Source: Auritidibacter sp. Marseille-P8566 (GTDB taxonomy: Bacteria; Actinomycetota; Actinomycetes; Actinomycetales; Microbacteriaceae). Taken from it: a stretch of 64,000 nucleotides of DNA. Shown here in pieces: positions 55,172 through 63,795 of the stretch. The position numbers and the translations under genes were made by a program. How positions within the stretch are numbered: position 1 is the stretch's first letter; every line of letters starts with the position of its first letter. Location of the stretch: assembly GCA_945895375.1 (NCBI GenBank), contig CAMDEE010000003.1, forward strand, positions 1 to 64,000. Reading direction: 5' to 3'. Under the pieces are notes generated by a model that saw only the letters and a program-made list of their open reading frames with translations, had not been told where the DNA came from and made no database searches.

Positions 55172-57376
55172 TTACTTTGTGACCTTGAAGGTCTTTGTTG
55201 TTGTGGATTCGGCTACATCTGCGCTACCACCGTAGAACACCTTGACGGTGTATGTACCTACAGTTGTGATCTTCGCGAACTTTAGTGTTGCCTTACCAGC
55301 TGATAGCTTCACAAGTGCAGATGAAACCTGAACTGGAACCTTCTTTGAGTTGTAAACAACTGCAAATACTGTTCCTGTGGCTCCTACTGTGCTTGTGCTC
55401 TTTCCCGCCTTGATTGTTACTGAAACAGTCGGAAGAGCTGATGTCTTATAAGACGCTCCAACTGTAATCAATGTGTAGCTGGTGTTCTTTAGCGCTACCG
55501 GCAAAGCAGAAGTTGTTCTGCTTGAAGTTGCAACTTCAGCGTTTGAAGGCACGAACTCACCAACAAGGTTGTAAGAGACTTTCTCACCCTTAGCCTGGTC
55601 GATGGTTACAGTAGCGGTTGCACCTGTTACAGCAACAGTCTTCAAGATTGCTCCTGAGAAGTCTGTGTTGTAGATATTTAGGTTACCGTTCTGTCCACCA
55701 GTGAAGGTAGCTGTGAATGTTGCTGAAAGACCGTTTGATGCAACAGTTGCCGCACCGAATGAAACACTAGTTTCGGTCTTTGCTACAGCTGGAGCAGCCA
55801 AGGTGATTGTGGTTCCGTTTAGAGCGCTTGAGCTTACGTCAACACCTGTAAGGACAGGTACGAACTGAGCTGTAACAGTCTTTTCGAATGCTGCTTCAGT
55901 GGTGTTTGTAACAGTGATGTCAACAGTTGTTGCACCCTTTGCTACTACACCTGATGCAACTTCTGCCTGGTCTGGAGTTCCAAAGCCTGAGAACAGAGTT
56001 ACTGTTCCACCCTGGTTACCGTTTGAAGCAACAGTTGCAGTCACAGTAGCGCTTGATCCGCTAGCAGCAACAACAGGAGCTCCTAGAGTTACTGTGCTTG
56101 CTGAAGGAGCGTAGACACGGTTGGCTGCAATGATGTTTCCACAAATTGTTGACTGTCCGCCAGTGGTCTCACCAAGTTCTGCGTCAACACCTGTGTAAGA
56201 AAGCAGACCGTAACCAAACTTCTGAATTACTGCCTTTGCTTGGCAAACTAGAGAGTTAGTTCCTCTGAATGCGCGAGTGTAAGCATTTTCTTCATCTGCG
56301 TTGATTAGTGCTGTAGGAACAATGTTGTACACAGCTCTCTTGATTGCAGACCAGGTTGGCGCTGTTGCGTAAACACCGTCAGTAACTACAACAGGCTCTA
56401 GTCCGCCAATTGAACGAAGGATTGCACCAGCAGTACGCTTTGGAGCAACACCGTTAGTCTGTGCAACCCACTGTGAGATTGAGAAACCAACAAGTGCGTA
56501 TGGGTCAGTCGCTACTGCAGTTCCATCGTGCTCCTGAACAGTTACTCCACCTGGGGTGATGTCCTTAGCAGGGAATGTACCGTTTGTGATACCTGCATCG
56601 GTGATACCAACAGTTGAGTTCCAGAATGAACGTGTGCCAGATCCAGCCTGAGGAACGTATGCACGGATTGTGGTAGCAACTTCACCTGCAGCAGGTGTGT
56701 AGCTTGGAGCAGCAAGTTTGATGAAAGCACCAGTTGATGCGTCCTCAATTACCTTGGTGATGTTTCCCTTGTAGATGTTCATCAAAGAAACTTCAGAAGT
56801 GTTTCCTGCTGAGCCTACTGGAATGTCTGAAGGGATCTTTGTGATGTTTAGAGGAGCAGTTGCGTAAGTCATGTTGTCCTGGGCGAAAGGAACGTATGTT
56901 ACAACACCGTTCGCAACCGCACCGCTAGGACCTGAAGATGAACGTGCGTAGTGGAATTTTCCAGCTAGCTGAGCAGTTGTAGGGCTAACCGCACTTCTTG
57001 ACTTACCAAGGTCATCTGGAGCGATTGCAACAGAACCTGAGTTAATCTGACCGATCGCGATACGAAGTGCGTCACGTCCTGCACTTGAACCGTTAGCACG
57101 AGGAATTGCAATTCCATCTGCAGAAACTACTACGTCAGCTGAACCGATTGCCTTGTAGCTTGCAAGCTTTAGTCTTGTGTCAGAAACGCTGACATCTCCT
57201 AGAGCTAGAGAAATACCATCCATGACATCCATGGTTGTGTCAGAGCCAAGACCGACTAGCTCTGCATACTTGTTTACTGAAACTGGATCAGCCATTACCG
57301 GCATTGCGGTTCCTGCTGCAATAACAGCTGCACCGCTAAGGGCGACTGTTACTTGAGCGAACAACTTGTTCTTCAA
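55172..57376 (-). CDS. Secreted PstS-like substrate-binding domain with Ig-like repeats
   Basis: 734-residue exported protein. Signal peptide cleaved near VMA|DP (residue 29); the N-terminal half (about 30-420) is a periplasmic-binding-protein fold with VGLGSDTTMDVMDG, ANGSSAGRDAL and PQAGSGTRSFW, of which SGT resembles the phosphate-binding loop of PstS. The C-terminal half holds several beta-sandwich (Ig-like) repeats ending in KVFYGGSADVAESTTT. No membrane anchor is visible, so it may be cell-wall bound or released. Ribosome binding site GAAAGGAAC precedes the ATG. Its substrate may be phosphate or a phosphonate/organic phosphate, by context only. Confidence 0.8.
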   Translation of the reverse strand: MKNKLFAQVTVALSGAAVIAAGTAMPVMADPVSVNKYAELVGLGSDTTMDVMDGISLALGDVSVSDTRLKLASYKAIGSADVVVSADGIAIPRANGSSAGRDALRIAIGQINSGSVAIAPDDLGKSRSAVSPTTAQLAGKFHYARSSSGPSGAVANGVVTYVPFAQDNMTYATAPLNITKIPSDIPVGSAGNTSEVSLMNIYKGNITKVIEDASTGAFIKLAAPSYTPAAGEVATTIRAYVPQAGSGTRSFWNSTVGITDAGITNGTFPAKDITPGGVTVQEHDGTAVATDPYALVGFSISQWVAQTNGVAPKRTAGAILRSIGGLEPVVVTDGVYATAPTWSAIKRAVYNIVPTALINADEENAYTRAFRGTNSLVCQAKAVIQKFGYGLLSYTGVDAELGETTGGQSTICGNIIAANRVYAPSASTVTLGAPVVAASGSSATVTATVASNGNQGGTVTLFSGFGTPDQAEVASGVVAKGATTVDITVTNTTEAAFEKTVTAQFVPVLTGVDVSSSALNGTTITLAAPAVAKTETSVSFGAATVASNGLSATFTATFTGGQNGNLNIYNTDFSGAILKTVAVTGATATVTIDQAKGEKVSYNLVGEFVPSNAEVATSSRTTSALPVALKNTSYTLITVGASYKTSALPTVSVTIKAGKSTSTVGATGTVFAVVYNSKKVPVQVSSALVKLSAGKATLKFAKITTVGTYTVKVFYGGSADVAESTTTKTFKVTK

Positions 57377-57435
57377 TGTAGTTCCTTTCGAAGGTTGGAC
57401 TCTGCTGTTCCAAGGTGGAAAGCATGTGTTTATTA

Positions 57436-57467
57436 CAAGTTCATTCTTAGTTTGCTTAGTGAACTTG
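57436..57467. repeat. Inverted repeat in the promoter region of the PstS-like Ig-repeat gene
   Basis: CAAGTTCA (57436-57443) and TGAACTTG (57460-57467) with a 16-base spacer that itself carries two CTTAG copies. It lies 60-90 bases upstream of the gene start, so a regulator-binding site is plausible. Confidence 0.4.
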
Positions 57468-57491
57468 AGTGGTAATTCTGGTATAAATCTG

Positions 57492-57519
57492 GTTAATCAA
57501 AAGTGTACAAATGATTAAC
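57492..57519. repeat. Inverted repeat between two secreted-protein genes
   Basis: GTTAATCA (57492-57499) and TGATTAAC (57512-57519) with a 12-base spacer, just past the stop of the 57530-59920 gene. It may be a weak terminator or a second operator. Confidence 0.4.
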
Positions 57520-57529
57520 TAAGCCAAAT

Positions 57530-59920
57530 CTAGGATTCCGCTTGTTTGCGCTTACTAGCCCTAGCGATAAGGAATTGTCCAAACACCAGTCCCGGGAAAC
57601 CAAAGATGAGAGACGCCAAAACAACCGATGAACTCACTGAACTGCCCTCAGACATTGTCTTGAAGGAGTCTGCTCTTGGTCCTGAGCCTGGGTCAACAGG
57701 ATTTACTGGGTCAATAGGTCCAGGTCCTGGGTCAACCGGCTCTGTAGGTGTAGGAGTCGGAGTTGGTTTCTGCTCTTCAGGAAGATTGGAGGGGCAATTC
57801 TTGGCAACAGTGCTGCTCTTGAGCAACTTAACTGCTTGCTTAGTTTTGCTAGCAAGGTTTGCTTGCAGAGGCACGTAACCGTAAGGAAGCATGCCCTGCG
57901 CTTCGCCAGTTATTTGCCCAGGACCAGCTGCATAATCCAACATAGATGCATACTCAGAGAGTGCCTTACTAGTTTGGGTACAGACGTTAACCACTGCATA
58001 GGTCATAGAGGTCCATGGATAAGCATTGCCCTTAATGGACTTGCCATCGTTAAAGTAAATACCTGTGCTTCGATCTGTTGGCATAGCTGCAACGGCTGAG
58101 TTCATGTTGCTGGCGGTAGGTTTACTCTCTTGGCCATCGGAGCTAACCAAGGTCGCAACGCCTAGACCATATCTCTCCGCTGCAGGAAGGTCTGTGATTG
58201 CCAGCATAAATCTTTGACCAATCGGCTGAGCACCACCTGAAGCGAAGGCAGGAGGGATCTTGTTTGGGTCCCAGAGTGTCTTGCTCTTTGGATCACCTCG
58301 CCTAGCCGCAGAAGCTGCATCTAACATGTCGTGAGAGTACGGTCTCATGTCGAGAGTTGAGAAACCTGGCTCAGGGGTATTGGAGTTAGGCCTAAAAGTT
58401 GAAAGGTCTGCCTTAGGAAAAGATTCGATTTCGGAATCGGTTGCTAATTCGAGAGCTGAGTAGAACTTGTTTAGCTTCATGCCCCACTGATCAGGTGTGC
58501 CTTTGAGGAACGCGTTGGCTTTGGTGTCATTTTGAAGCCAACGCCAAACAAGTGCTGCCGAGTCAGATGCGCCTAGAGCTACCAAAAGGCCGCCGGGCTC
58601 AATTCCTCTTTGAAAGTATTCAAAGTCTGGATTCAATCCAATGAATTCTGGGTCATTGATAATGCTTCTAGGGTTGTCTTTGACATATTCTTGAGTGTTT
58701 CCACCTGGAACATCGTTTCGATAAGACTGAGTTAGAAGCTTTGCGACCAACCTGGCATTTAATTTCAATTCAGTGACTAGTGAACCGTTTTGTGAAACAA
58801 GTGGTGAGTCTGACTTGAAGTTCTTTTCAATGTTGAACGCAATTACCACAGCAGAGTTAGCAACCGGAGCATAGATAAGTTGGTTCTTGCCCCTCAGTTC
58901 TTCATCAATAGGATCAGCTATGAACGCTAAACCAGATGAACCAAATAGGGAACCTGTGATCTGTCTTCTTGCTTCACCATCACCGATTTGCGAGTAACCA
59001 AAGGTTGCAATGTCTTTGCATAGTGAAGGCTGCCAAGAATAGAATGCCGCTGAAATCATTTCAGTTCCGACAACTCTTCTTTCTGAATTTCCAAGTGCAC
59101 ATGAGACAGTTAGTGGAGAAAAGCTTAGGGGAATCTGGACTCGGTTTGCCCAGTTCGAAGCTGACAAAGGGGAACCGTCAAGTCTTTCATTCTGCAGAAT
59201 CCTAGTTCCATTAGCTCTCAACTCACCCCTAGGAATTACAACTAGCCAGCAATCTCTAGGGCCGTTTGCTGTTTGAGCTCCACAGCCTAGATGAGGTGCT
59301 TCAAGCGCAGTTTGAACTTCAAAAACAGCCTCTCCTCCTCCGCTCACTCCGGTCGGGGCTGCTGAGAATTCGTTGCTGGTCTCGTTTGAGAAGTATCTGA
59401 AATAGTTGAAGGTGCTTTCACCACTAACGGCCTTGAATGGCACTCTGTAGGATTTCAAAAACGGTTGGTTTACAGGTGGCGGAATCAAGAATGAAGAGTT
59501 ATAAAGCTGCTGAGGGTCCTCACCACGCATCAGGTCTCGGTTGGCCGTGAAGGAACCCATTAGGTTTTCTGTTGCTGTGATTGGAGAACCCCATTGGCAC
59601 TGCTGTGGGGTTGGACCAGTTTCGTCGCCCCAACACTGCATTATTTGAACATAGTTGCTGGCAAACTCTCCAGGCATGGTTCGGTTCAAACCTGACCAGC
59701 TAACTGTGACACCCTGATTAGATAGGTTGCGTGTTTGCGAAACGCTCACTTCAAAGTTTTTGAACTCGTCATAGAAGTGACTGCTCTGATCTCTTGTGTC
59801 AGACAGCCAAGTCTTGTTTACTTCACTTCCCACTTGAGCGGTGGATGCAGAAGGTGAAACTAGAAATGTCAAACCAATTGCTGACACTAGAAGAAATCTC
59901 AAAACCATTCTTGGCTTCAT
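57530..59920 (-). CDS. Large secreted protein with C-terminal membrane anchor, pst-locus
   Basis: 796 residues of uncertain family. Signal peptide (cleaved near STA|QV), a long extracytoplasmic region that includes segments like ALVWRWLQND and WSGLNRTMPGEFAS, two or more Cys pairs, a Pro/Gly-rich stalk (PTPTPTEPVDPGPGP), a membrane helix near 765-785 and a KRKQ tail. It starts one base into the pstS stop codon, so it is co-translated with pstS. Some segments suggest a remote PstS-like or solute-binding fold, but I cannot demonstrate it. Likely an accessory surface protein of the phosphate system. Confidence 0.75.
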   Translation of the reverse strand: MKPRMVLRFLLVSAIGLTFLVSPSASTAQVGSEVNKTWLSDTRDQSSHFYDEFKNFEVSVSQTRNLSNQGVTVSWSGLNRTMPGEFASNYVQIMQCWGDETGPTPQQCQWGSPITATENLMGSFTANRDLMRGEDPQQLYNSSFLIPPPVNQPFLKSYRVPFKAVSGESTFNYFRYFSNETSNEFSAAPTGVSGGGEAVFEVQTALEAPHLGCGAQTANGPRDCWLVVIPRGELRANGTRILQNERLDGSPLSASNWANRVQIPLSFSPLTVSCALGNSERRVVGTEMISAAFYSWQPSLCKDIATFGYSQIGDGEARRQITGSLFGSSGLAFIADPIDEELRGKNQLIYAPVANSAVVIAFNIEKNFKSDSPLVSQNGSLVTELKLNARLVAKLLTQSYRNDVPGGNTQEYVKDNPRSIINDPEFIGLNPDFEYFQRGIEPGGLLVALGASDSAALVWRWLQNDTKANAFLKGTPDQWGMKLNKFYSALELATDSEIESFPKADLSTFRPNSNTPEPGFSTLDMRPYSHDMLDAASAARRGDPKSKTLWDPNKIPPAFASGGAQPIGQRFMLAITDLPAAERYGLGVATLVSSDGQESKPTASNMNSAVAAMPTDRSTGIYFNDGKSIKGNAYPWTSMTYAVVNVCTQTSKALSEYASMLDYAAGPGQITGEAQGMLPYGYVPLQANLASKTKQAVKLLKSSTVAKNCPSNLPEEQKPTPTPTPTEPVDPGPGPIDPVNPVDPGSGPRADSFKTMSEGSSVSSSVVLASLIFGFPGLVFGQFLIARASKRKQAES

Positions 59921-61542
59921 CAGTTTTGCTTAGCTCTTCTCATTACGGATAAGACCGGAACAGCGAGCAAAAGGGACATAAAGAGCACGATCAGCAATAT
60001 GATTTGTACTTGAGCGAAAGTTCTTCCAGATGGGTCTGGCGGATTGATAGCCTCTGCAGAAACCGCCTGACAGATTCCCGTGTCGTTATCACAAAAGCCT
60101 GGGCCAACGATTCCATTGTCGACAACTCCGCCGTTATCTACCCAGCCGCCAGTGTTACCTCCACCGGTGTTGCCATTGTCTGTGCCGCCACCAGTATTAC
60201 CTGAATCAGTTCCACCACCAGTGTTGCCATTGTCTGTACCGCCACCAGTATTACCCGAATCAGTCCCACCGCCAGCACCTGTATCGGTTCCGGTGTAACC
60301 CAACTTGTCTGCAGCTGGAGGCATTGGTGCGTTCTTGGCTAGCAAGTTAGTTCCATCGGCAGAGAAAGTTGGGTTGTTGCACTTGGCTACGTCTTTATCC
60401 TTAGCGCTAACGCCAGGAATCTTCTTTACTTGCTCAAGACCTGCTTTTACTAGGTTGATAGGTAGTGGCGAGTATCCAAGAACTTCTGCCTGCTGCTGAC
60501 CTTCACAGAGATAGTAGTAGGCAAAGTCTCCAAGCGTTGCACCTTTTGCCGCTGTGAAAGATCCAGAAACTGCAGTTGGAACAATCAAGTATGAGTAGCT
60601 AGAAAGTGGATATGATCTTGGATCCTTGGAGTCGTAAACTCCAGTAAGGATCTGAGTCAGGTATGAATTACCAGGACGCTTATCGATCTTTGCTTCTAGA
60701 AGTGCAACAGCTACGTTAGAGGCCGTTGGCAATACATAGTGGTTAGAGTCATTCAAAAGTTTGACTACCGGGAAACCTGTCTTTAGAGCATAGGAGTACT
60801 CAACGTAGGTAATAGTTCCCTCGTTAGCATTCTGAGACACATAGCCAGATACACCTTGTGATCCAGGCTGAGATACATAGCCCTTGCCGGATACAACCGG
60901 GTAGTTTGATGTCAAACCACAAGGAATACTTCTACCGGCTAGCTTGCAGTAATCATCCCAAATCTTGGTGTGCTCATCTGCCATCCATGAAGTGAACTGA
61001 GCGGTGGAGCCGGAACCATCAGAGCGCACTACAGGAACAATCTTTCGCTTAGGAAGGGAAACACCTGGGTTCTCTTCAGCAATCTGTGGGTCATCCCAGA
61101 AGGCAATTACTCCGGTGAAAACTTTAGTCAGGGTCTCTCCCGACATCTTTAAGTTGGTGAATCTCTTGCCACCAATCTTCAAGTTATACATAAGAGCTGT
61201 TCCACCAGCAACAAGTGGAATGTAAGCGAACGCTCTTGATGGAAGTGCATCAACAACTGTTCCATCTTTAAGTCCGTAAGGGATTTCGGAAGACGCAAAG
61301 TCAACAGTTCCAGCCTTGAACTGGTTTCTACCATCAGATGAACCGGTGCTGGCATAGTTCACACGCATACCGTACTGAACAACGTTTCTGCGCCACTGAT
61401 CGATAGCGTTAGCCGACCAAGAAGAACCAGCACCATTTACTGGAACGTAGTCAGCGGCCCAAGCTGCTGAGCTTGAGAAACCAAAAACGACAACTGCAGT
61501 TAGTAACCCTGACAGCACTCGCATTCTTAGCTTTACGTTCAC
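59920..61542 (-). CDS. pstS: Phosphate-binding protein PstS, C-terminally anchored
   Basis: 540-residue substrate-binding protein. Signal peptide ends WA|AD near residue 29 and has no lipobox Cys, unlike typical actinobacterial PstS lipoproteins. The PstS fold (about 30-410) includes NGAGSSWSAN, YASTGSSDGR, ASSEIPYG and VVRSDGSGSTAQF, the phosphate-binding motifs. A Gly/Thr/Asn/Asp-rich linker of nine-residue repeats leads to a C-terminal membrane helix (about 505-530) and an RRAKQN tail. The GTG start at 61542 overlaps the pstA stop (TAGTG). The anchor replaces the usual lipid tether. Confidence 0.92.
   Translation of the reverse strand: MNVKLRMRVLSGLLTAVVVFGFSSSAAWAADYVPVNGAGSSWSANAIDQWRRNVVQYGMRVNYASTGSSDGRNQFKAGTVDFASSEIPYGLKDGTVVDALPSRAFAYIPLVAGGTALMYNLKIGGKRFTNLKMSGETLTKVFTGVIAFWDDPQIAEENPGVSLPKRKIVPVVRSDGSGSTAQFTSWMADEHTKIWDDYCKLAGRSIPCGLTSNYPVVSGKGYVSQPGSQGVSGYVSQNANEGTITYVEYSYALKTGFPVVKLLNDSNHYVLPTASNVAVALLEAKIDKRPGNSYLTQILTGVYDSKDPRSYPLSSYSYLIVPTAVSGSFTAAKGATLGDFAYYYLCEGQQQAEVLGYSPLPINLVKAGLEQVKKIPGVSAKDKDVAKCNNPTFSADGTNLLAKNAPMPPAADKLGYTGTDTGAGGGTDSGNTGGGTDNGNTGGGTDSGNTGGGTDNGNTGGGNTGGWVDNGGVVDNGIVGPGFCDNDTGICQAVSAEAINPPDPSGRTFAQVQIILLIVLFMSLLLAVPVLSVMRRAKQN
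60150..60274 (-). repeat. Tandem repeat encoding the PstS linker
   Basis: About 27-base units (54-base higher-order period) encoding alternating GGGTDSGNT and GGGTDNGNT, roughly four to five copies. The copies differ by only a few silent or S/N changes, which suggests recent expansion and possible length variation between strains. Confidence 0.75.
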
Positions 61543-62648
61543 TATGCAACCTTCTTCTTTGTTAGCTTCTTTATGTTCTTTACTAAATTGCCGAATACGT
61601 TCTTATCTGAACCCAGGATTCTGGCAAGCATGAAAAGAATTAGAACTAGGAACATCAGAACAGCAGCCGTTCCAAAACCACGAGCAATCATTGTTGGCTC
61701 TGGTGATTTCACAAACTGGAAGATAGCCAAGGGAAGTGAAACCATCGGCCCATTAGTCGGATCTAGGTTCATGCTTGCTGTGAAACCAGATGTTAGAAGG
61801 ACCGGTGATGTCTCTCCGATACCTCTAGCGGTAGCCAAAATAATTGCAGTGGTAAGACCTGATCGAGCTGTAGGAAGAGTAACCATCCATGCTGTTCTCC
61901 AAGCACCTGCACCTAAACCTAGAGAAGCTTCCTTCAATGTTCCAGGCACAATTCGAAGAACAACATCCGATGCTCTAATCATGATTGGAAGCATCATCAC
62001 GCTAATGGCAAGGGCTGCAGCAAAACCTGACTTCTGAACGCCAAGCAACAAAATTGCTGTTGCGTAAATAAACAGACCAGCAACAATCGAAGGCAGAGCA
62101 GTCATAGCCTCAACCATGGTTCTAACAAACCTGCTGTATTTGCCTGGGATTTCGTTTAGGAATACTGCGGTGATTAGGCCTAGAGGAATAGTGATAGCCA
62201 GAGCAATCGCAATCTGGATTAGGGATCCCATGATTGAGTGCAGGATTCCACCAGAACTTAGTGGATCTAGCGGACCGGCCAAACTCATGTCCTCAGTGAA
62301 GAAGTTCAAGTAAGGAAGGGCCTCAAAGCCTCTAGAGATTGTGAATACAACAATAAAGACCAATGCCGAGAAGATAACAACGGCAGCCGATCTAATGACG
62401 ACAGATGCAACTCTGTCTTTGACACCTTCACGGTCATCATCAATAGCTGTTATCAAAGCAAAGAATACTATGAACAAAACATAGGCAATCAAAACAAAAG
62501 TAAGTGGACCATTCAAAGGAGCGATGGAGAATAAGAATCCAGTTGACGCAATTGCTGACGCTGCCGCGGTAACGGTAGTAAGAAGATCACGGATTCTAAT
62601 TCCGTGTAGTTGTCTCTTCTGTTCTTCAGCCATGTTTGGACTAGTCAT
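61542..62648 (-). CDS. pstA: Phosphate ABC transporter permease PstA
   Basis: Inner-membrane permease, 368 residues. It carries extra N-terminal helices (two before residue 120), then the six-helix transport domain with the EAA-type motif EASLGLGAGAWRTAWMVTLPTA contacting PstB, and a Lys-rich C-terminus. The ATG at 62648 overlaps the pstC stop (TAATG). Length exceeds the usual 280-300 because of the N-terminal extension. Confidence 0.96.
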   Translation of the reverse strand: MTSPNMAEEQKRQLHGIRIRDLLTTVTAAASAIASTGFLFSIAPLNGPLTFVLIAYVLFIVFFALITAIDDDREGVKDRVASVVIRSAAVVIFSALVFIVVFTISRGFEALPYLNFFTEDMSLAGPLDPLSSGGILHSIMGSLIQIAIALAITIPLGLITAVFLNEIPGKYSRFVRTMVEAMTALPSIVAGLFIYATAILLLGVQKSGFAAALAISVMMLPIMIRASDVVLRIVPGTLKEASLGLGAGAWRTAWMVTLPTARSGLTTAIILATARGIGETSPVLLTSGFTASMNLDPTNGPMVSLPLAIFQFVKSPEPTMIARGFGTAAVLMFLVLILFMLARILGSDKNVFGNLVKNIKKLTKKKVA

Positions 62649-63676
62649 TAGCTGCTTGCTCCTGATCTCGAACGAGCAACAATGGATGAAGCAGCGAAGT
62701 TAACAATCAAAGTCATGATGAACAAGGCGAGACCTGCAGCCATAAGAGCTGACATACCCATCTGAGTTGCTTCACCATAACGAAGAGCAATAAGGCTTGA
62801 TACAGAGTTCGCTCCGTTTTCAAGAATCCTTGGCTGCACTACGAACACTGGAGAGATGATCATGTAAACCGCAATGGTTTCACCTAACGCTCGACCAAGG
62901 CCAAGCATCGTTGCACCGATGATTCCACCCTTACCAAAGGAAAGAACAACGTTTCTAACCATTCCCCATCTCGTAGATCCAAGACCTAGGGCTGCTTCGC
63001 GTTCACCAATTGGAGCCTGGGAGAACACCTCACGCATAACAGATGTGACGATTGGAGTAATCATCAGACCAACAACAATTCCTGCAATCAAGCTTGAAGA
63101 TGTAAAGACAGTGTTTGGAGTTAGTGGATCAGATGGGTCGCTTCCTTGAACTGAAAGGAAAGGAATCCAACTAAAGTTCTGCGATAACCACTTAGCAACT
63201 GGAGTTACCTCGTTTTGTAAGAAGAAGAAACCCCATAGACCGAAAACTACCGATGGAATAGCTGCCATCAGGTCAACCATGGTAATCAACATTCTCTTTA
63301 TGCGTCTTGGCGCATATTCACTTATATAAAGGGCAGTTCCTAGAGAGAAAGGAACAGCTACGAAGATCGCAATCAAAGCGATAATCACGGTTCCTGCAAT
63401 AACCGCAGCAATACCGAAGTTGCCTGAATCAGGCTCCCAAGCCTGAGTTGTGAAGAATCCAAAACCAACTGTGCCTAAGGCTTCGGTTGCACGAAGAGTG
63501 AGGAACAAACCCACCAATGCCATGATGATGAGCACTGAGCTTCCAGCGCTTCGCATAATTCCGCGGAAAACCTGATCCTGGAAGTCCCAGACATACTTGA
63601 GTTGACGGGGTTTTTGGGTATCTGCCGCCATCGCTGGAGTGTCCTTCAAAGGGGACTTATTTTTGGTAGCGGCCAT
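62648..63676 (-). CDS. pstC: Phosphate ABC transporter permease PstC
   Basis: Inner-membrane permease of 342 residues, partner of PstA. About six to seven hydrophobic helices; the EAA loop is EREAALGLGSTRWGMVRNVVLSF and the block TMVDLMAAIPSVVFGLWGFFF is typical of PstC. It is the first gene of the operon after its promoter. The ATG lies six bases after GATAAT, and a PHO-box-like repeat is just upstream. Confidence 0.96.
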   Translation of the reverse strand: MAATKNKSPLKDTPAMAADTQKPRQLKYVWDFQDQVFRGIMRSAGSSVLIIMALVGLFLTLRATEALGTVGFGFFTTQAWEPDSGNFGIAAVIAGTVIIALIAIFVAVPFSLGTALYISEYAPRRIKRMLITMVDLMAAIPSVVFGLWGFFFLQNEVTPVAKWLSQNFSWIPFLSVQGSDPSDPLTPNTVFTSSSLIAGIVVGLMITPIVTSVMREVFSQAPIGEREAALGLGSTRWGMVRNVVLSFGKGGIIGATMLGLGRALGETIAVYMIISPVFVVQPRILENGANSVSSLIALRYGEATQMGMSALMAAGLALFIMTLIVNFAASSIVARSRSGASS

Positions 63677-63682
63677 GTTTAG

Positions 63683-63688
63683 ATTATC
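63683..63688 (-). promoter_or_regulatory. -10 box of the pst operon (leaderless)
   Basis: GATAAT on the minus strand, six bases, then the pstC ATG at 63676. It is the closest match to TATAAT among the leaderless boxes in this window. Confidence 0.6.
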
Positions 63689-63715
63689 GCCTGAACCAAT
63701 GACTCAAACTGGCTC

Positions 63716-63749
63716 CAAAGGTTAACGAGAGTTGAATTCTTTGGTGAAA
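63716..63749 (-). promoter_or_regulatory. PHO-box-like direct repeats upstream of pstC
   Basis: On the minus strand TTCACC, TTCAAC and TTAACC occur at 12- and 11-base steps, resembling the 11-base GTTCACC repeats bound by PhoP in streptomycetes. It lies about 30-60 bases upstream of the -10 box. Confidence 0.45.
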
Positions 63750-63795
63750 ACAGCCTCTTCAAGCAACCAGAACCCCTAATATTAGGCTTTTTCTC

